Part shown: positions 33,838 through 42,579 of the stretch, piece by piece | Position numbering within the stretch: the first letter of the stretch is position 1 | Layout: every line of letters starts with the position of its first letter | Source: an uncultured Prevotella sp. | GTDB lineage: Bacteria > Bacteroidota > Bacteroidia > Bacteroidales > Bacteroidaceae | Assembly: GCA_946403845.1 (NCBI GenBank) | Contig: CAMJBL010000018.1 | Location: 1 to 42,616, forward strand | Direction of reading: 5' to 3' | DNA length: 42,616 bases | Program-made: the position numbers and the translations under genes | The notes under the pieces: model-generated | The model's database searches: none | Seen by the model: the letters and a program-made list of their open reading frames with translations, nothing else | What the model was told of the DNA's origin: nothing

Positions 33838-35679
33838 TTGAGAGCATTAGAACTACTTGCCCCAGCTAAGAATCTTGAATATGGCATTGCTGCTATAGAC
33901 CATGGTGCTGATGCCGTGTATATTGGCGCCCCTCGTTTTGGCGCTCGTGCTGCTGTGGGCAATAGTGTCGAAGATATCCGCAGACTCTGTGACTATGCCC
34001 ATCCCTTTGGGGTAAAGGTCTATGTCACAGTCAACACCATTGTCTATGATGAGGAACTTGATGATGTGCGTCTTCTCTTAAAGGATCTGCAGGAGGCCAA
34101 TGTCGATGCCATCCTCGTTCAGGACATGTCTATCTTAAAACTGCTACAAGACATATCTCTCACCTCTCACCACTCACCTCTCACCTCTATATCTCTCCAC
34201 GCCTCCACCCAAACCGACAACCGTACCCCCGAGAAAGTGCGTTGGTTGTGTGATATGGGCTTCTCGCGTGTGGTGCTGGCCCGAGAACTCTCCTTGGACG
34301 AAATCCGTGAGATCCATCGCGAGGTGCCTGATGTCGAGCTCGAGGTGTTTGTGCATGGTGCGCTCTGTGTGAGTTATTCCGGCCTTTGTTATGCCTCACA
34401 GCATTGTTTCGGCCGTAGTGCCAATCGTGGTGAGTGTGCGCAGTTCTGTCGCATGAAGTTCTCGCTGCAGGATGCAAAGGGTAGGGAAGTGGTGCACGAT
34501 CGCTATCTGCTTTCGCTGAAAGACATGAACCGCATCGACCATCTGGAGGAACTGATAGAGGCGGGTGCAACGTCGTTTAAGATCGAGGGCCGATTGAAGG
34601 ATCTCTCTTATGTGAAGAATGTCACCGCGGCATATAGTCAGCGACTTAATGCATTGATTCGCCGCCATCCCGACCGTTATTGTCGCAGTTCCTTGGGTGT
34701 CTGCAGCTATGCCTTTACGCCCGATCTTAACCGTACTTTCAATCGCGGCTATACATCCTATTTCCTACAGGGTCGACAGCCCGACATCGCCTCTATGGAT
34801 ACCCCCAAGGCTATGGGCGCCTTTGTCGGCACTGTGAAAGAAATGCGTCACGACAGTTTTAATGTGGCAGGCGTAGCGTGTTTTGCAAATGGCGACGGAC
34901 TCTGTTTCCTGAATGAAGAGCGACAATTGGTGGGCTTCCGGGCCAACAAGGTTGTTGGTAATCGCATCTTCCCATATCGCATGCCTCAGGGTCTCAAGGC
35001 CGGTGTACGACTCTACCGCAACAACGATCAGGACTTTGATCGTCTGATGTCGAAACCAAGTGCCACGCGCCGTATTCCCATCCGTCTTGCTCTTCGTGCT
35101 GTAGCTGACGGCTTTGAACTGTCTGCCAGCCTATCCGGAATGCCGTGTTCTTCTGTGGTTCACATCTCTGCTGAGCATCTGCCCGCTCAGAAACCTCCCC
35201 GCGACAATATCATTCGTCAGTTGACGAAGCTTGGCGATACCATCTACTCTTGCGAAGAAGTGGAGGTCCCTGATGATTTTAATTACTTCATTCCCAATAG
35301 CCTTCTTTCCGACATGCGCCGCCAGTTGGTCGAAATGCTATTGACTTCAACTGCAGATAATGCCGTTTCTCCTATCGTCCACAAATCCATTCCGTCTTCC
35401 CCTCCTTCATATCCCTATCGTTACCAGTATAATATTTCCAATCATCTCTCCCAGGCGTTCTACGGGGCATCAGAACAGTCTGCCTACGAACTGAAAGGCG
35501 GTGATGGTCCCATCATGCAGTGTCGTCATTGCATTCGTTATGCCTTAGGGGCTTGTGTCAAACATGGAGGTCAGCATCCATCTTGGCAGGAACCTCTCTC
35601 TCTTGTTTTAGGTGATGGTCGCCGTTTTCCTCTCGAATTCGATTGTAAAAACTGCCAAATGAACGTCTATGCGCCGTAG
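33838..35679 (+). CDS. U32 family peptidase-like protein (RlhA/TrhP group)
   Basis: A 613-aa U32 family protein; relatives act in hydroxylation of rRNA (RlhA) or tRNA (TrhP), and others are called collagenases. The start is a TTG right after the metA stop, supported because LELLAPAKNLEYG is the usual N-terminus. The U32 signature EVFVHGALCVSYSGLCYAS (near 170-190) and the NRGECAQFCR cysteines are present. The C-terminal part has CRHC, GAC and CKNC cysteines, suggesting a metal site. The length is nearer RlhA than TrhP. Residues about 105-119 (SLTSHHSPLTS) are encoded by an interspersed repeat also found in hemW. Confidence 0.9.
   Translation: MRALELLAPAKNLEYGIAAIDHGADAVYIGAPRFGARAAVGNSVEDIRRLCDYAHPFGVKVYVTVNTIVYDEELDDVRLLLKDLQEANVDAILVQDMSILKLLQDISLTSHHSPLTSISLHASTQTDNRTPEKVRWLCDMGFSRVVLARELSLDEIREIHREVPDVELEVFVHGALCVSYSGLCYASQHCFGRSANRGECAQFCRMKFSLQDAKGREVVHDRYLLSLKDMNRIDHLEELIEAGATSFKIEGRLKDLSYVKNVTAAYSQRLNALIRRHPDRYCRSSLGVCSYAFTPDLNRTFNRGYTSYFLQGRQPDIASMDTPKAMGAFVGTVKEMRHDSFNVAGVACFANGDGLCFLNEERQLVGFRANKVVGNRIFPYRMPQGLKAGVRLYRNNDQDFDRLMSKPSATRRIPIRLALRAVADGFELSASLSGMPCSSVVHISAEHLPAQKPPRDNIIRQLTKLGDTIYSCEEVEVPDDFNYFIPNSLLSDMRRQLVEMLLTSTADNAVSPIVHKSIPSSPPSYPYRYQYNISNHLSQAFYGASEQSAYELKGGDGPIMQCRHCIRYALGACVKHGGQHPSWQEPLSLVLGDGRRFPLEFDCKNCQMNVYAP
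34152..34196. repeat. CTCACC-type interspersed repeat inside the U32 gene
   Basis: It begins with CATATCTCTCACCTCT (34152-34167), identical to 42302-42317 in hemW, and both copies also contain CCACTCACCTCT a few bases later. It is translated in frame without breaking the protein. Confidence 0.7.
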
Positions 35680-36637
35680 TATTCTTATACCTCTTGTCTC
35701 TTGCCTCTTCTCGCTGATTCTGGTTGGGTGCTATAACCAAGGCCCGATTACGCCTGATGCCTGGAATCTCACCGAGCAGCAGCTCGACTCCATCTCGTTC
35801 TATACCACCCATCACTATTCCCAGGGCTATAATTTTGTGGTCAGTCGCGACTCGTTGACCATCCTCGAACAGCAGAACGAGATGATGCCCGTACCCGATA
35901 TCCTCACCTCTGAAATCACGGCAGGCGACGAGACCATACCGATGCTCTCCTTAGTCGACTCACTCACGCTCCGCAAACACGATCACCTGGTGGTGGCCGA
36001 TATCCGTACCGTACCCACGGATTCCATCGACAGCGTATGGGTGAAGGTGGCGCGCGATCAGCTCACCTTTGGCTGGCTGCGTGAATCGGAACTGCTCTCA
36101 GCCGTATCCCCTGACGATCCTATCAGCCAGTTCATCGATTTCTTCTCCGATTCCCACTTGCTCATCTTCCTGGCCTTCTGTGTCCTCGTAGGTGGGGCCT
36201 ATGGGCTGCGTCATCTGCTTCGTAAGGGTGCAAAGATTGTGCATTTCAACGATATCCCCTCGTTCTATCCCACCTTGCTTTGTCTGCTCGTAGCCGCCTC
36301 GGCTGTGATTTACAGTAGCATTCAGCTCTTTGCGCCAGAGATGTGGCGGCATTTTTATTATCATCCCTCCCTCAATCCCTTTACATTGCCTTGGCATCTC
36401 GGCCTGTTTGTCATTTTCGTCTGGTCGCTGCTCATTGTGGCCATTGCCACCGTCGATGACATCCGCCATCATCTGCCCTTGGGCGAGACGATTCTCTATC
36501 TGGGCGGTCTGGCAGCTGTCTGTGCCGTCGACTATGTCGTTTTCAGCATCACCACCTTATATTATATAGGCTACCCGTTGCTGATTGCCTACATTGTTTT
36601 CGCTTTGAAACGTCTTTCTTTACAAAAATACCTATAA
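35669..36637 (+). CDS. Hypothetical membrane lipoprotein
   Basis: A 322-aa protein starting inside the last codons of the U32 gene (11-base overlap). A signal sequence with lipobox LILVGC (Cys about 21) is followed by an extracytoplasmic part of about 130 residues, whose end (VWVKVARDQLTFGWLRESEL) resembles an SH3-like module. The C-terminal half has about five hydrophobic segments (near 160-180, 200-220, 240-262, 270-290 and 295-315). No enzyme motif was recognised. Function unknown. Confidence 0.75.
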   Translation: MRRSILIPLVSCLFSLILVGCYNQGPITPDAWNLTEQQLDSISFYTTHHYSQGYNFVVSRDSLTILEQQNEMMPVPDILTSEITAGDETIPMLSLVDSLTLRKHDHLVVADIRTVPTDSIDSVWVKVARDQLTFGWLRESELLSAVSPDDPISQFIDFFSDSHLLIFLAFCVLVGGAYGLRHLLRKGAKIVHFNDIPSFYPTLLCLLVAASAVIYSSIQLFAPEMWRHFYYHPSLNPFTLPWHLGLFVIFVWSLLIVAIATVDDIRHHLPLGETILYLGGLAAVCAVDYVVFSITTLYYIGYPLLIAYIVFALKRLSLQKYL

Positions 36638-36643
36638 TTAAGT

Positions 36644-36675
36644 ATTGCATGTTTCAAAGAAAAGTAGTACCTTTG
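36644..36675 (+). promoter_or_regulatory. Promoter of the M28 peptidase gene
   Basis: A -33 ATTG (36644-36647, one mismatch) and -7 TACCTTTG (36668-36675) are separated by 20 bp. Transcription would start at about 36682, 23 bases before the ATG. Confidence 0.65.
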
Positions 36676-36704
36676 CAGCCGGAAAAAGGTAAAAAGAGAA
36701 AAAG

Positions 36705-38000
36705 ATGGGAATAATATCTAAGGTAGAGGTAAAGGCTAAATGGGTAATTGTTTTACCCTTTTACCTTTTTATTTTTCTACCTATAAGTGCCCAAAGGCAG
36801 GACGACATGCGCCAGGCGGTGGAATATCTGGCTTCTCAGGAACTTGGAGGCAGATACCCTGCCACTATTGGTGACACCCTCGCCTCGGAATTCATCGTAG
36901 GCAAACTGCGCAGTCTGAAGTTCAAGCCAGTGGTCAAAGCGAAGAAGGAAAAAGGTTTCTATCACGACTTCACATACGGCAAGGAAGTGGAGCGTACCAC
37001 TCATAACATCATGGCTGTTCTTCCAGGAAAAGACAAGCGTCTGAAGAACGAATACATTGTTGTTGGTTCACACTATGACCATCTGGGCATGGGAGGTCAG
37101 AATTCCGGTTCACGCCGTCCAGACACCTTGGGTGTGCACCCTGGTGCCGATGATAATGCCAGCGGTGATGCCGTGGTACTCGAACTGGCTAAGTATTTTA
37201 AAAAGGTACGCGCGAAACGAAGTATCATCTTCGCCTTCTTTGGCGCAGAGGAGCAGGGACTTATTGGTTCGAAGGCTTTTCTGGAGTGGATGAAGCAGGA
37301 TGATAACAAGCGCATCAATCTCCCGAAGGATAAAAATGGTATTGTGGCGATGGTCAATCTCGATATGGTGGGACGTATGCGCGACCAGGCCATGAGTGTT
37401 TCAGGTACAGGCACAAGCAGCACCTTCAAGGCGATGGCTGAGCAGGTGGCCGAACAGACGCACCTGAACATCAGTTGTACGCCCGACGGCTATGGTCCCA
37501 GCGACCATGCTTCGTTCGTCGCTGCCGATATCCCTGTGCTCTTCCTAACGACAGGTGGTCACATGGAGTATCATACCCCTGACGATGTGCCTTCCACCTT
37601 GAATTACGATGGTATGCAGCAGACCTTAGCGTTCTCGCAGGAACTGATTACCCAGCTGGCAAACATGCCCGATACACCTGATTATATCAGCGTGCCCAGC
37701 AGCAATACCATGAAGCATGCCAATTTCAAGGTCACCTTAGGTCTCATGCCTGATGTCATGGGAGCCAGTCGTATCCCAGGTCTTCGTGCTGATATCGTGG
37801 TGGCAGGAAAACCTGCCCATGAAGCAGGTATCCGTAGTGGTGACATCATTCAGGAAATCGATGGTAAGCCCGTTAAGGATATAAATGAATACATGGAACG
37901 CTTGTCGGAACTTGAGCCTGATACCACGATTCCCGTGAAGGTGCTTCGGGGCGAAGCGTTGATCACGTTCCAGGTTCACCTTAAACCCGCAAAGAAATGA
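36705..38000 (+). CDS. M28 family metallopeptidase with C-terminal PDZ domain
   Basis: A 431-aa exported zinc aminopeptidase-like enzyme. An N-terminal signal segment (KWVIVLPFYLFIFLPISAQ) is preceded by a charged extension. The two-zinc M28 ligands are visible: VGSHYDHLG (His near 122), HPGADDNASG (Asp near 149), FGAEEQG (catalytic Glu and ligand Glu near 181-182), NLDMVG (Asp near 219) and PSDHASF (His near 267). A PDZ domain follows at about 340-430 (ADIVVAGKPAHEAGIRSGD). It probably trims peptides in the periplasm or at the surface. The start region contains low-complexity GGTAAAAG-type repeats, so the exact start is uncertain. Confidence 0.92.
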   Translation: MGIISKVEVKAKWVIVLPFYLFIFLPISAQRQDDMRQAVEYLASQELGGRYPATIGDTLASEFIVGKLRSLKFKPVVKAKKEKGFYHDFTYGKEVERTTHNIMAVLPGKDKRLKNEYIVVGSHYDHLGMGGQNSGSRRPDTLGVHPGADDNASGDAVVLELAKYFKKVRAKRSIIFAFFGAEEQGLIGSKAFLEWMKQDDNKRINLPKDKNGIVAMVNLDMVGRMRDQAMSVSGTGTSSTFKAMAEQVAEQTHLNISCTPDGYGPSDHASFVAADIPVLFLTTGGHMEYHTPDDVPSTLNYDGMQQTLAFSQELITQLANMPDTPDYISVPSSNTMKHANFKVTLGLMPDVMGASRIPGLRADIVVAGKPAHEAGIRSGDIIQEIDGKPVKDINEYMERLSELEPDTTIPVKVLRGEALITFQVHLKPAKK

Positions 38001-38782
38001 AGAAATCCGTCTATTGGTTGTTGGCGATTGTCATCACGTTGGTATTGAGTATCTACCAGCGCATGACGGGGCCTACTTATCCCAAGCGGTTGACGGTGGA
38101 GCTGAATGGTGAGCATTATAAGATAAAACTGCCCCGCAGTGGTGTGCAACACGATGAGATCATCACCCTGAAAGGTCTCCCCTCTGATGTCAACTCACAA
38201 ATTCATTACCGTCGTTATCCCCCAACCAACGACTACACCACCGCAGATTTCGTTTGGAAAGACAGCGTGTGGCAGGCAGCCTTGCCTGTACAGCCCGTTG
38301 CAGGAAAACTTCAGTATTATATCACCGTTGGAGGAAAGGATTACGCTGCAGATGAACCTGTTGTGATACGATTCCGCAACGATGTGCCTGCCGGTATCCT
38401 GGTGCCACACATCCTGCTGATGTTCGCAGCTATGCTTTTCGCGGTTTATACACTTCTGTTAGTGGTGACGCGAAAACCCTACAGAAAGTGGCTGTGGATC
38501 ACGGTGGCCACCATGTTTGTGGGTGGCTTCATCCTGGGACCACTCGTGCAGCATGCGGCTTTCGGCCCTTGGTGGACTGGATTCCCTTACGGCACAGATC
38601 TTACCGACAATAAGACACTCATCTCCTTCCTGTTCTTTATCGTTGCGCTTGCAACTTTGAAGTGGAAGTACAACAAGTGGGTGGTTGCTCTGGCGGTATT
38701 GGTGATGATAGTCGTCTTCAGTATTCCCCACAGCACCTACGGGTCAGAATATGATTATACCACACAACAATTAAAAAGATAA
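37997..38782 (+). CDS. Hypothetical membrane protein coupled to the M28 peptidase
   Basis: A 261-aa protein whose ATG overlaps the peptidase stop (ATGA). It has one N-terminal membrane segment, a beta-rich extracytoplasmic part (about 28-130) resembling an Ig-like fold, then about four hydrophobic segments (near 133-155, 162-182, 205-220 and 225-243). No known motif was recognised. Tight coupling suggests it acts with the peptidase. Confidence 0.75.
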   Translation: MKKSVYWLLAIVITLVLSIYQRMTGPTYPKRLTVELNGEHYKIKLPRSGVQHDEIITLKGLPSDVNSQIHYRRYPPTNDYTTADFVWKDSVWQAALPVQPVAGKLQYYITVGGKDYAADEPVVIRFRNDVPAGILVPHILLMFAAMLFAVYTLLLVVTRKPYRKWLWITVATMFVGGFILGPLVQHAAFGPWWTGFPYGTDLTDNKTLISFLFFIVALATLKWKYNKWVVALAVLVMIVVFSIPHSTYGSEYDYTTQQLKR

Positions 38783-38803
38783 AACATTAAAAAGGTAAAA
38801 AAG

Positions 38804-39289
38804 ATGAAAATCAGGAGTTTAATGACAATGACGTTGGCTGCAGTAGCCTTCGTGTTGAGTATGAGTTCATGTAGTAGTAATGATGATGAGCCAGAAGTGG
38901 CTGTCGCTGATCAGGTAGTAGGTTCCTATACAGGTACTGAGGTCCTCACAGTGATGGGCGAAGCTGATGAGAGTACAGAGACATTCGAGTTTACCAAAGC
39001 TTCAGACGTGTCTGTTGACGTGACGCTTCCCAAATACGGTGAGGGCATGATGACGGTCCCTGCACTTCCTGTGAAGGGCATCATGCTGACCCAAAGTGGC
39101 AATACCATTACTGGCAAACTCGCCAAGTATGAGGGTACAGTGAAAACTGCCGATGGGGCGGATAAGGCCTATACCGTGAGTGATATCACCGTTATCTTCA
39201 GCGACAAGACGGTTGTCGTGACGTTTACGCAGAAGTACGGCAATATGCCCTTTGCTTTTGAAGGTCAGTTTACAGGTACGAGGAAATAA
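38804..39289 (+). CDS. Calycin-like lipoprotein
   Basis: A 161-aa lipoprotein with signal peptide and lipobox Cys at about residue 23 (MSSCSSNDDEPE). The rest is beta-strand rich with a G-x-Y-x-G opening (VVGSYTGTEVLTVMG) and a terminal FEGQFTGTRK strand, the pattern of calycin-like Bacteroidetes lipoproteins. Its stop directly precedes the GTG start of a TonB receptor, so it probably binds the same ligand at the surface; which ligand is unknown. Confidence 0.75.
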   Translation: MKIRSLMTMTLAAVAFVLSMSSCSSNDDEPEVAVADQVVGSYTGTEVLTVMGEADESTETFEFTKASDVSVDVTLPKYGEGMMTVPALPVKGIMLTQSGNTITGKLAKYEGTVKTADGADKAYTVSDITVIFSDKTVVVTFTQKYGNMPFAFEGQFTGTRK

Positions 39290-41311
39290 GTGGTGACCGC
39301 GTATTTGGCAAACAGAATCTCACAATCCCTTTTAGCAGGCGTGGTGTTGGCCATGCCTGCTATTAATCTCTCTGCACAGGCTTTCCGCGATTCCGTAGAG
39401 CTCGAGCCGATCGTGATTACGGCCTCCCATACGCCTAAGGCGCTGAAGGAAGCCCCCGTTGTCACCCGTCTCATCACGCTTTACGACATTAAGATTACCG
39501 ATGCCACAAATATTCAGGACATGCTGACGCAGGAGATCCCGGGCTTGGAGTTCGGCATGGCCATGAGTCAGGAGACATCGCTCAACATGAGCGGTTTTGG
39601 TGGCAATGCCGTGCTCTTCCTCGTCGATGGCGAGCGGATGGCAGGCGAGACGATGGACAATGTCGATTACAACCGCATGAACCTCGATAATGTAGGTCGT
39701 ATCGAGATTGTGAAAGGTGCTTCGTCGGCGCTCTATGGCTCCAATGCCGTAGGAGGCGTAATCAACATCATCAGCCGCGAGAATCTGGAGCCCTGGACCG
39801 CCAATGTCAATTCGCGCTATCATTCCTTCGGACATGAATGGCGCAATGGTGCCGGTTTTTCTTTTAATACGGAGAAGTGGAACTCCCAAACCAGTTTCCA
39901 GCATACCAAGATCGATCCTGTCGATCTGCCTAAGCCTTACTCTTCCGAGGAGATTGCCATCGAACTGATGAAGAAGGCACAAGGCTTACCCTACGATGCG
40001 TCCGTGCTGAATGACGATTCCAACCTGAGCCGTCTCTATGGACAGAAGACCTACAACGTCAAGGAACGACTCACCTGGCGTGCTACGGACCAGCTGACAC
40101 TTGTAGGCAGGGGTGGTTATTTCTTCCGCACTAGCGAACGCGACACTTACGACTATCATTTCAATGGATATAGTGCAGGACTGAAAGGGCGTTACGCCTG
40201 GGATTATGCCCGTCATCTCGAACTGTCATACGCCTATGACCAGTACGACAAGGCCAACTTCCAACCCGACGGCACACGGACCCACGACCACGACTACAGC
40301 AACCGGCAGCATGTGATCCATGCGCTCTACCATCATCCGTTTGGTAAGAACAGTCTGATCCTTGGTGCCGATTATATGCACGACTATTTGTCCACCTATC
40401 AGTTTATCGACAACACCAGCCACGCCCAGGACAATATCGACGGCTATGCCCAGTTCGACTGGAACATTACCGACCGACTCAACATCGTGGGTAGTGTCCG
40501 CTATGATTATTTCTCAGCCTCTGCGCAGAAGGCCCTTACAGAGCGCCTTGCCGTTGTGTATAAATATCCGTGGATGACCTTCCGCGCCAATTATGCCAGT
40601 GGCTTCCGGGCACCCACGCTCAAGGAGATGTATATGCACTTCGACATGGGTAATATGGGCTATATGATCATCGGAAATCCTGATTTGGAGCCCGAGAAGA
40701 GCCATAATTTCAACCTTGCCGTCGAGCGCACGAATCGCATCCGTAACAGTGGATTCCTCGACGGACGCTACAACTTTACCCTGATGGGTTACTGCAATAT
40801 CTTCGACAAGCGTATCACCACCATCGGAGGTCCTGTTTACAATGGCATGGAAAGCGCCCTTTACGCCAATGAGGACGGCATCACCGTCTGGGGCGTGGAT
40901 GTCAGCCTCGCCCACATCTGGGATTGTGGGTTTTCGCTCAAAGTAAACTATGCCTGGATGCACGAAACAGGCCATGTCTATTACTCCGACTTCTATCAGC
41001 CCCGTTCGCACTCCATGACCTGGCGGATAGGCTACGACCATCGCTTCTCACGCCACTATGCGCTCAATGCAGCCCTTTCTGCGCGCAGTCAGGGCAAGCC
41101 CCAGTCGGGTCGCACGGATGTCGATCAGGGTTACACCATCTGTCGCCTGATGCTTCAGCATCATCTCTGGCATGGTGTCCATCTCAACACCGCTGTCGAT
41201 AACCTCTTCAACTACAAGCCGAAGTCTTACTATTATTCTTCTCCGCTCACCACGGGCATATCCTTCAGTGTCGGGGTGTCTGTTGATTTGGATACAAAGA
41301 TCAGATTTTAA
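39290..41311 (+). CDS. TonB-dependent outer membrane receptor (haem/cobalamin type)
   Basis: A 673-aa TonB receptor without the CarboxypepD-like domain of SusC proteins. The start is a GTG directly after the preceding stop, with GAGGAA upstream. It has a signal peptide (to about 30), TonB-box-like EPIVITASH, a plug domain (about 55-160; VEIVKGASSALYGSNAVGGVINI-like segment) and a 22-strand type barrel. A FRAP segment and a NPDLEPE segment, with a His between them, match the FRAP/NPDL pattern of haem receptors and also occur in BtuB-like proteins. The ligand is therefore a metal compound such as haem, but not certain. It ends 11 bases into the convergent hemW. Confidence 0.92.
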   Translation: MVTAYLANRISQSLLAGVVLAMPAINLSAQAFRDSVELEPIVITASHTPKALKEAPVVTRLITLYDIKITDATNIQDMLTQEIPGLEFGMAMSQETSLNMSGFGGNAVLFLVDGERMAGETMDNVDYNRMNLDNVGRIEIVKGASSALYGSNAVGGVINIISRENLEPWTANVNSRYHSFGHEWRNGAGFSFNTEKWNSQTSFQHTKIDPVDLPKPYSSEEIAIELMKKAQGLPYDASVLNDDSNLSRLYGQKTYNVKERLTWRATDQLTLVGRGGYFFRTSERDTYDYHFNGYSAGLKGRYAWDYARHLELSYAYDQYDKANFQPDGTRTHDHDYSNRQHVIHALYHHPFGKNSLILGADYMHDYLSTYQFIDNTSHAQDNIDGYAQFDWNITDRLNIVGSVRYDYFSASAQKALTERLAVVYKYPWMTFRANYASGFRAPTLKEMYMHFDMGNMGYMIIGNPDLEPEKSHNFNLAVERTNRIRNSGFLDGRYNFTLMGYCNIFDKRITTIGGPVYNGMESALYANEDGITVWGVDVSLAHIWDCGFSLKVNYAWMHETGHVYYSDFYQPRSHSMTWRIGYDHRFSRHYALNAALSARSQGKPQSGRTDVDQGYTICRLMLQHHLWHGVHLNTAVDNLFNYKPKSYYYSSPLTTGISFSVGVSVDLDTKIRF

Positions 41312-42464
41312 CCAATTCGGCTAATATCATATCGCTGACAAATAATCCCTTACGGGTAAAAACTAAATAAGAACCATTAAATCTTACCAGCCCGTCGTCC
41401 ACAAAGCGACGGGCATTTTTCTGGCAATACTCCCTGTGCTCTTCCGATAATTGCGAGAGGTCGAGTCCCTCACGGGTGCGCATGGCAACGGTCACCATGT
41501 CGTTGTAGCGGGTGTCACCCTCGATCGCCTCGGAGTCGAAGAGTCGCTCCCCACGCTCCATCCCCTCGATATACTGCCGGATGTCGGCAACGTTCCACGA
41601 GCGCGAATGGCCGTCGTAGGAGTGGGCGGCGGCACCGAGACCCAGATAGGGAATGCCTGTCCAGTAGCTGCTGTTGTGGCGGGAGCGGAAATTGGGGCGT
41701 GCGAAGTTCGAGATCTCATAGTGTTCGAAGCCGGCGGCCTCCAGACGGTCGATGAGCGTATAGTACATCTGGCGCTCCAGTTCCTCGTCGACACACTGGG
41801 GACAGTCCCCATCATGTCCTTTCATCATCCGATGGAGTGGGGTGCCTTCTTCGATGGAGAGACAGTAGGCAGAGAGATGCTCCACGTTGAGGGCTAATGC
41901 GGCGTCGATGTCACGTTCCCAATCGGCGAGCGTCTCGCCAGGGAAACCGTACATCAGGTCGATGCTGATATTCCGGATGCCCGCAGCCCGTAGCCGCTGC
42001 ACAGCCTCTGCCACCTGTGCCGACGTGTGCCGACGATGGAGAAACTGCAGTCGCTGGTCGTCGAAGGTCTGGGCCCCCATCGATACACGGTTCACGGGCA
42101 GTGTCCGCAGCCCCTCGGCAAACTCCGCTGTCACGTCATCGGGATTCACCTCGATGGTGATCTCTTTAGAGGTAAGAGAATACACATTATTAAATATATA
42201 GTAGTTGATGGCATCAAATAATTGGTGGAGTTGATCGATGGTAAGTTGTGAGGGCGTGCCACCTCCGAGATATATTGTATCAATATTCTCCGCCTCTAAA
42301 TCATATCTCTCACCTCTTACCTCTCTCCACTCACCTCTGAGCGCTAGCTCCCGACATACCGCCTCAACATACCGTTGGCGAAGGTCCAACGAGGTGGTGG
42401 AATAGAACGCACAATAGATGCATCGGCTCGCACAAAACGGAATATGTATGTAGATTCCTGCCAT
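41301..42464 (-). CDS. hemW: HemW-type radical SAM protein
   Basis: A 387-aa radical SAM protein of the HemW (formerly HemN-like) group. The N-terminal motif is CASRCIYCAF (Cys11, 15, 18) with the following aromatic residue, then YLGGGTPSQL and EITIEVNPDD for SAM binding, MGAQTFDD and YGFPGET. HemW members act as haem chaperones, not as the oxygen-independent coproporphyrinogen oxidase they were once called. Residues about 45-63 contain an insert (REVRGERYDLEAEN) coded by an interspersed repeat. The stop overlaps the end of the convergent TonB receptor gene. Confidence 0.93.
   Translation of the reverse strand: MAGIYIHIPFCASRCIYCAFYSTTSLDLRQRYVEAVCRELALRGEWREVRGERYDLEAENIDTIYLGGGTPSQLTIDQLHQLFDAINYYIFNNVYSLTSKEITIEVNPDDVTAEFAEGLRTLPVNRVSMGAQTFDDQRLQFLHRRHTSAQVAEAVQRLRAAGIRNISIDLMYGFPGETLADWERDIDAALALNVEHLSAYCLSIEEGTPLHRMMKGHDGDCPQCVDEELERQMYYTLIDRLEAAGFEHYEISNFARPNFRSRHNSSYWTGIPYLGLGAAAHSYDGHSRSWNVADIRQYIEGMERGERLFDSEAIEGDTRYNDMVTVAMRTREGLDLSQLSEEHREYCQKNARRFVDDGLVRFNGSYLVFTRKGLFVSDMILAELVKI
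42302..42339. repeat. CTCACC-type interspersed repeat inside hemW
   Basis: It shares the 16-base block CATATCTCTCACCTCT and the block CCACTCACCTCT with 34152-34196. It is read on the opposite strand relative to its host gene, in frame, adding about ten residues. Confidence 0.7.
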
Positions 42465-42472
42465 TTTCTCTG

Positions 42473-42480
42473 CAAAAATA
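42473..42480 (-). promoter_or_regulatory. Probable hemW -7 box
   Basis: TATTTTTG on the minus strand, nine bases upstream of the hemW ATG. No matching -33 TTTG is present, so the start of transcription would be at or inside the ATG; low certainty. Confidence 0.35.
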
Positions 42481-42579
42481 CTAATTTAGTTTAATATTTA
42501 AAAGAAATCTTTGGTGATTTCTGAAAAAATGGCTAATTTAGCCGACCGAATTTGATATTTAACTTAAAACCGAACGATA

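Noticed and set aside
34152..34196. CTCACC repeats as a CRISPR array
   Set aside because: The units are short, irregular, without spacers and inside a coding frame.
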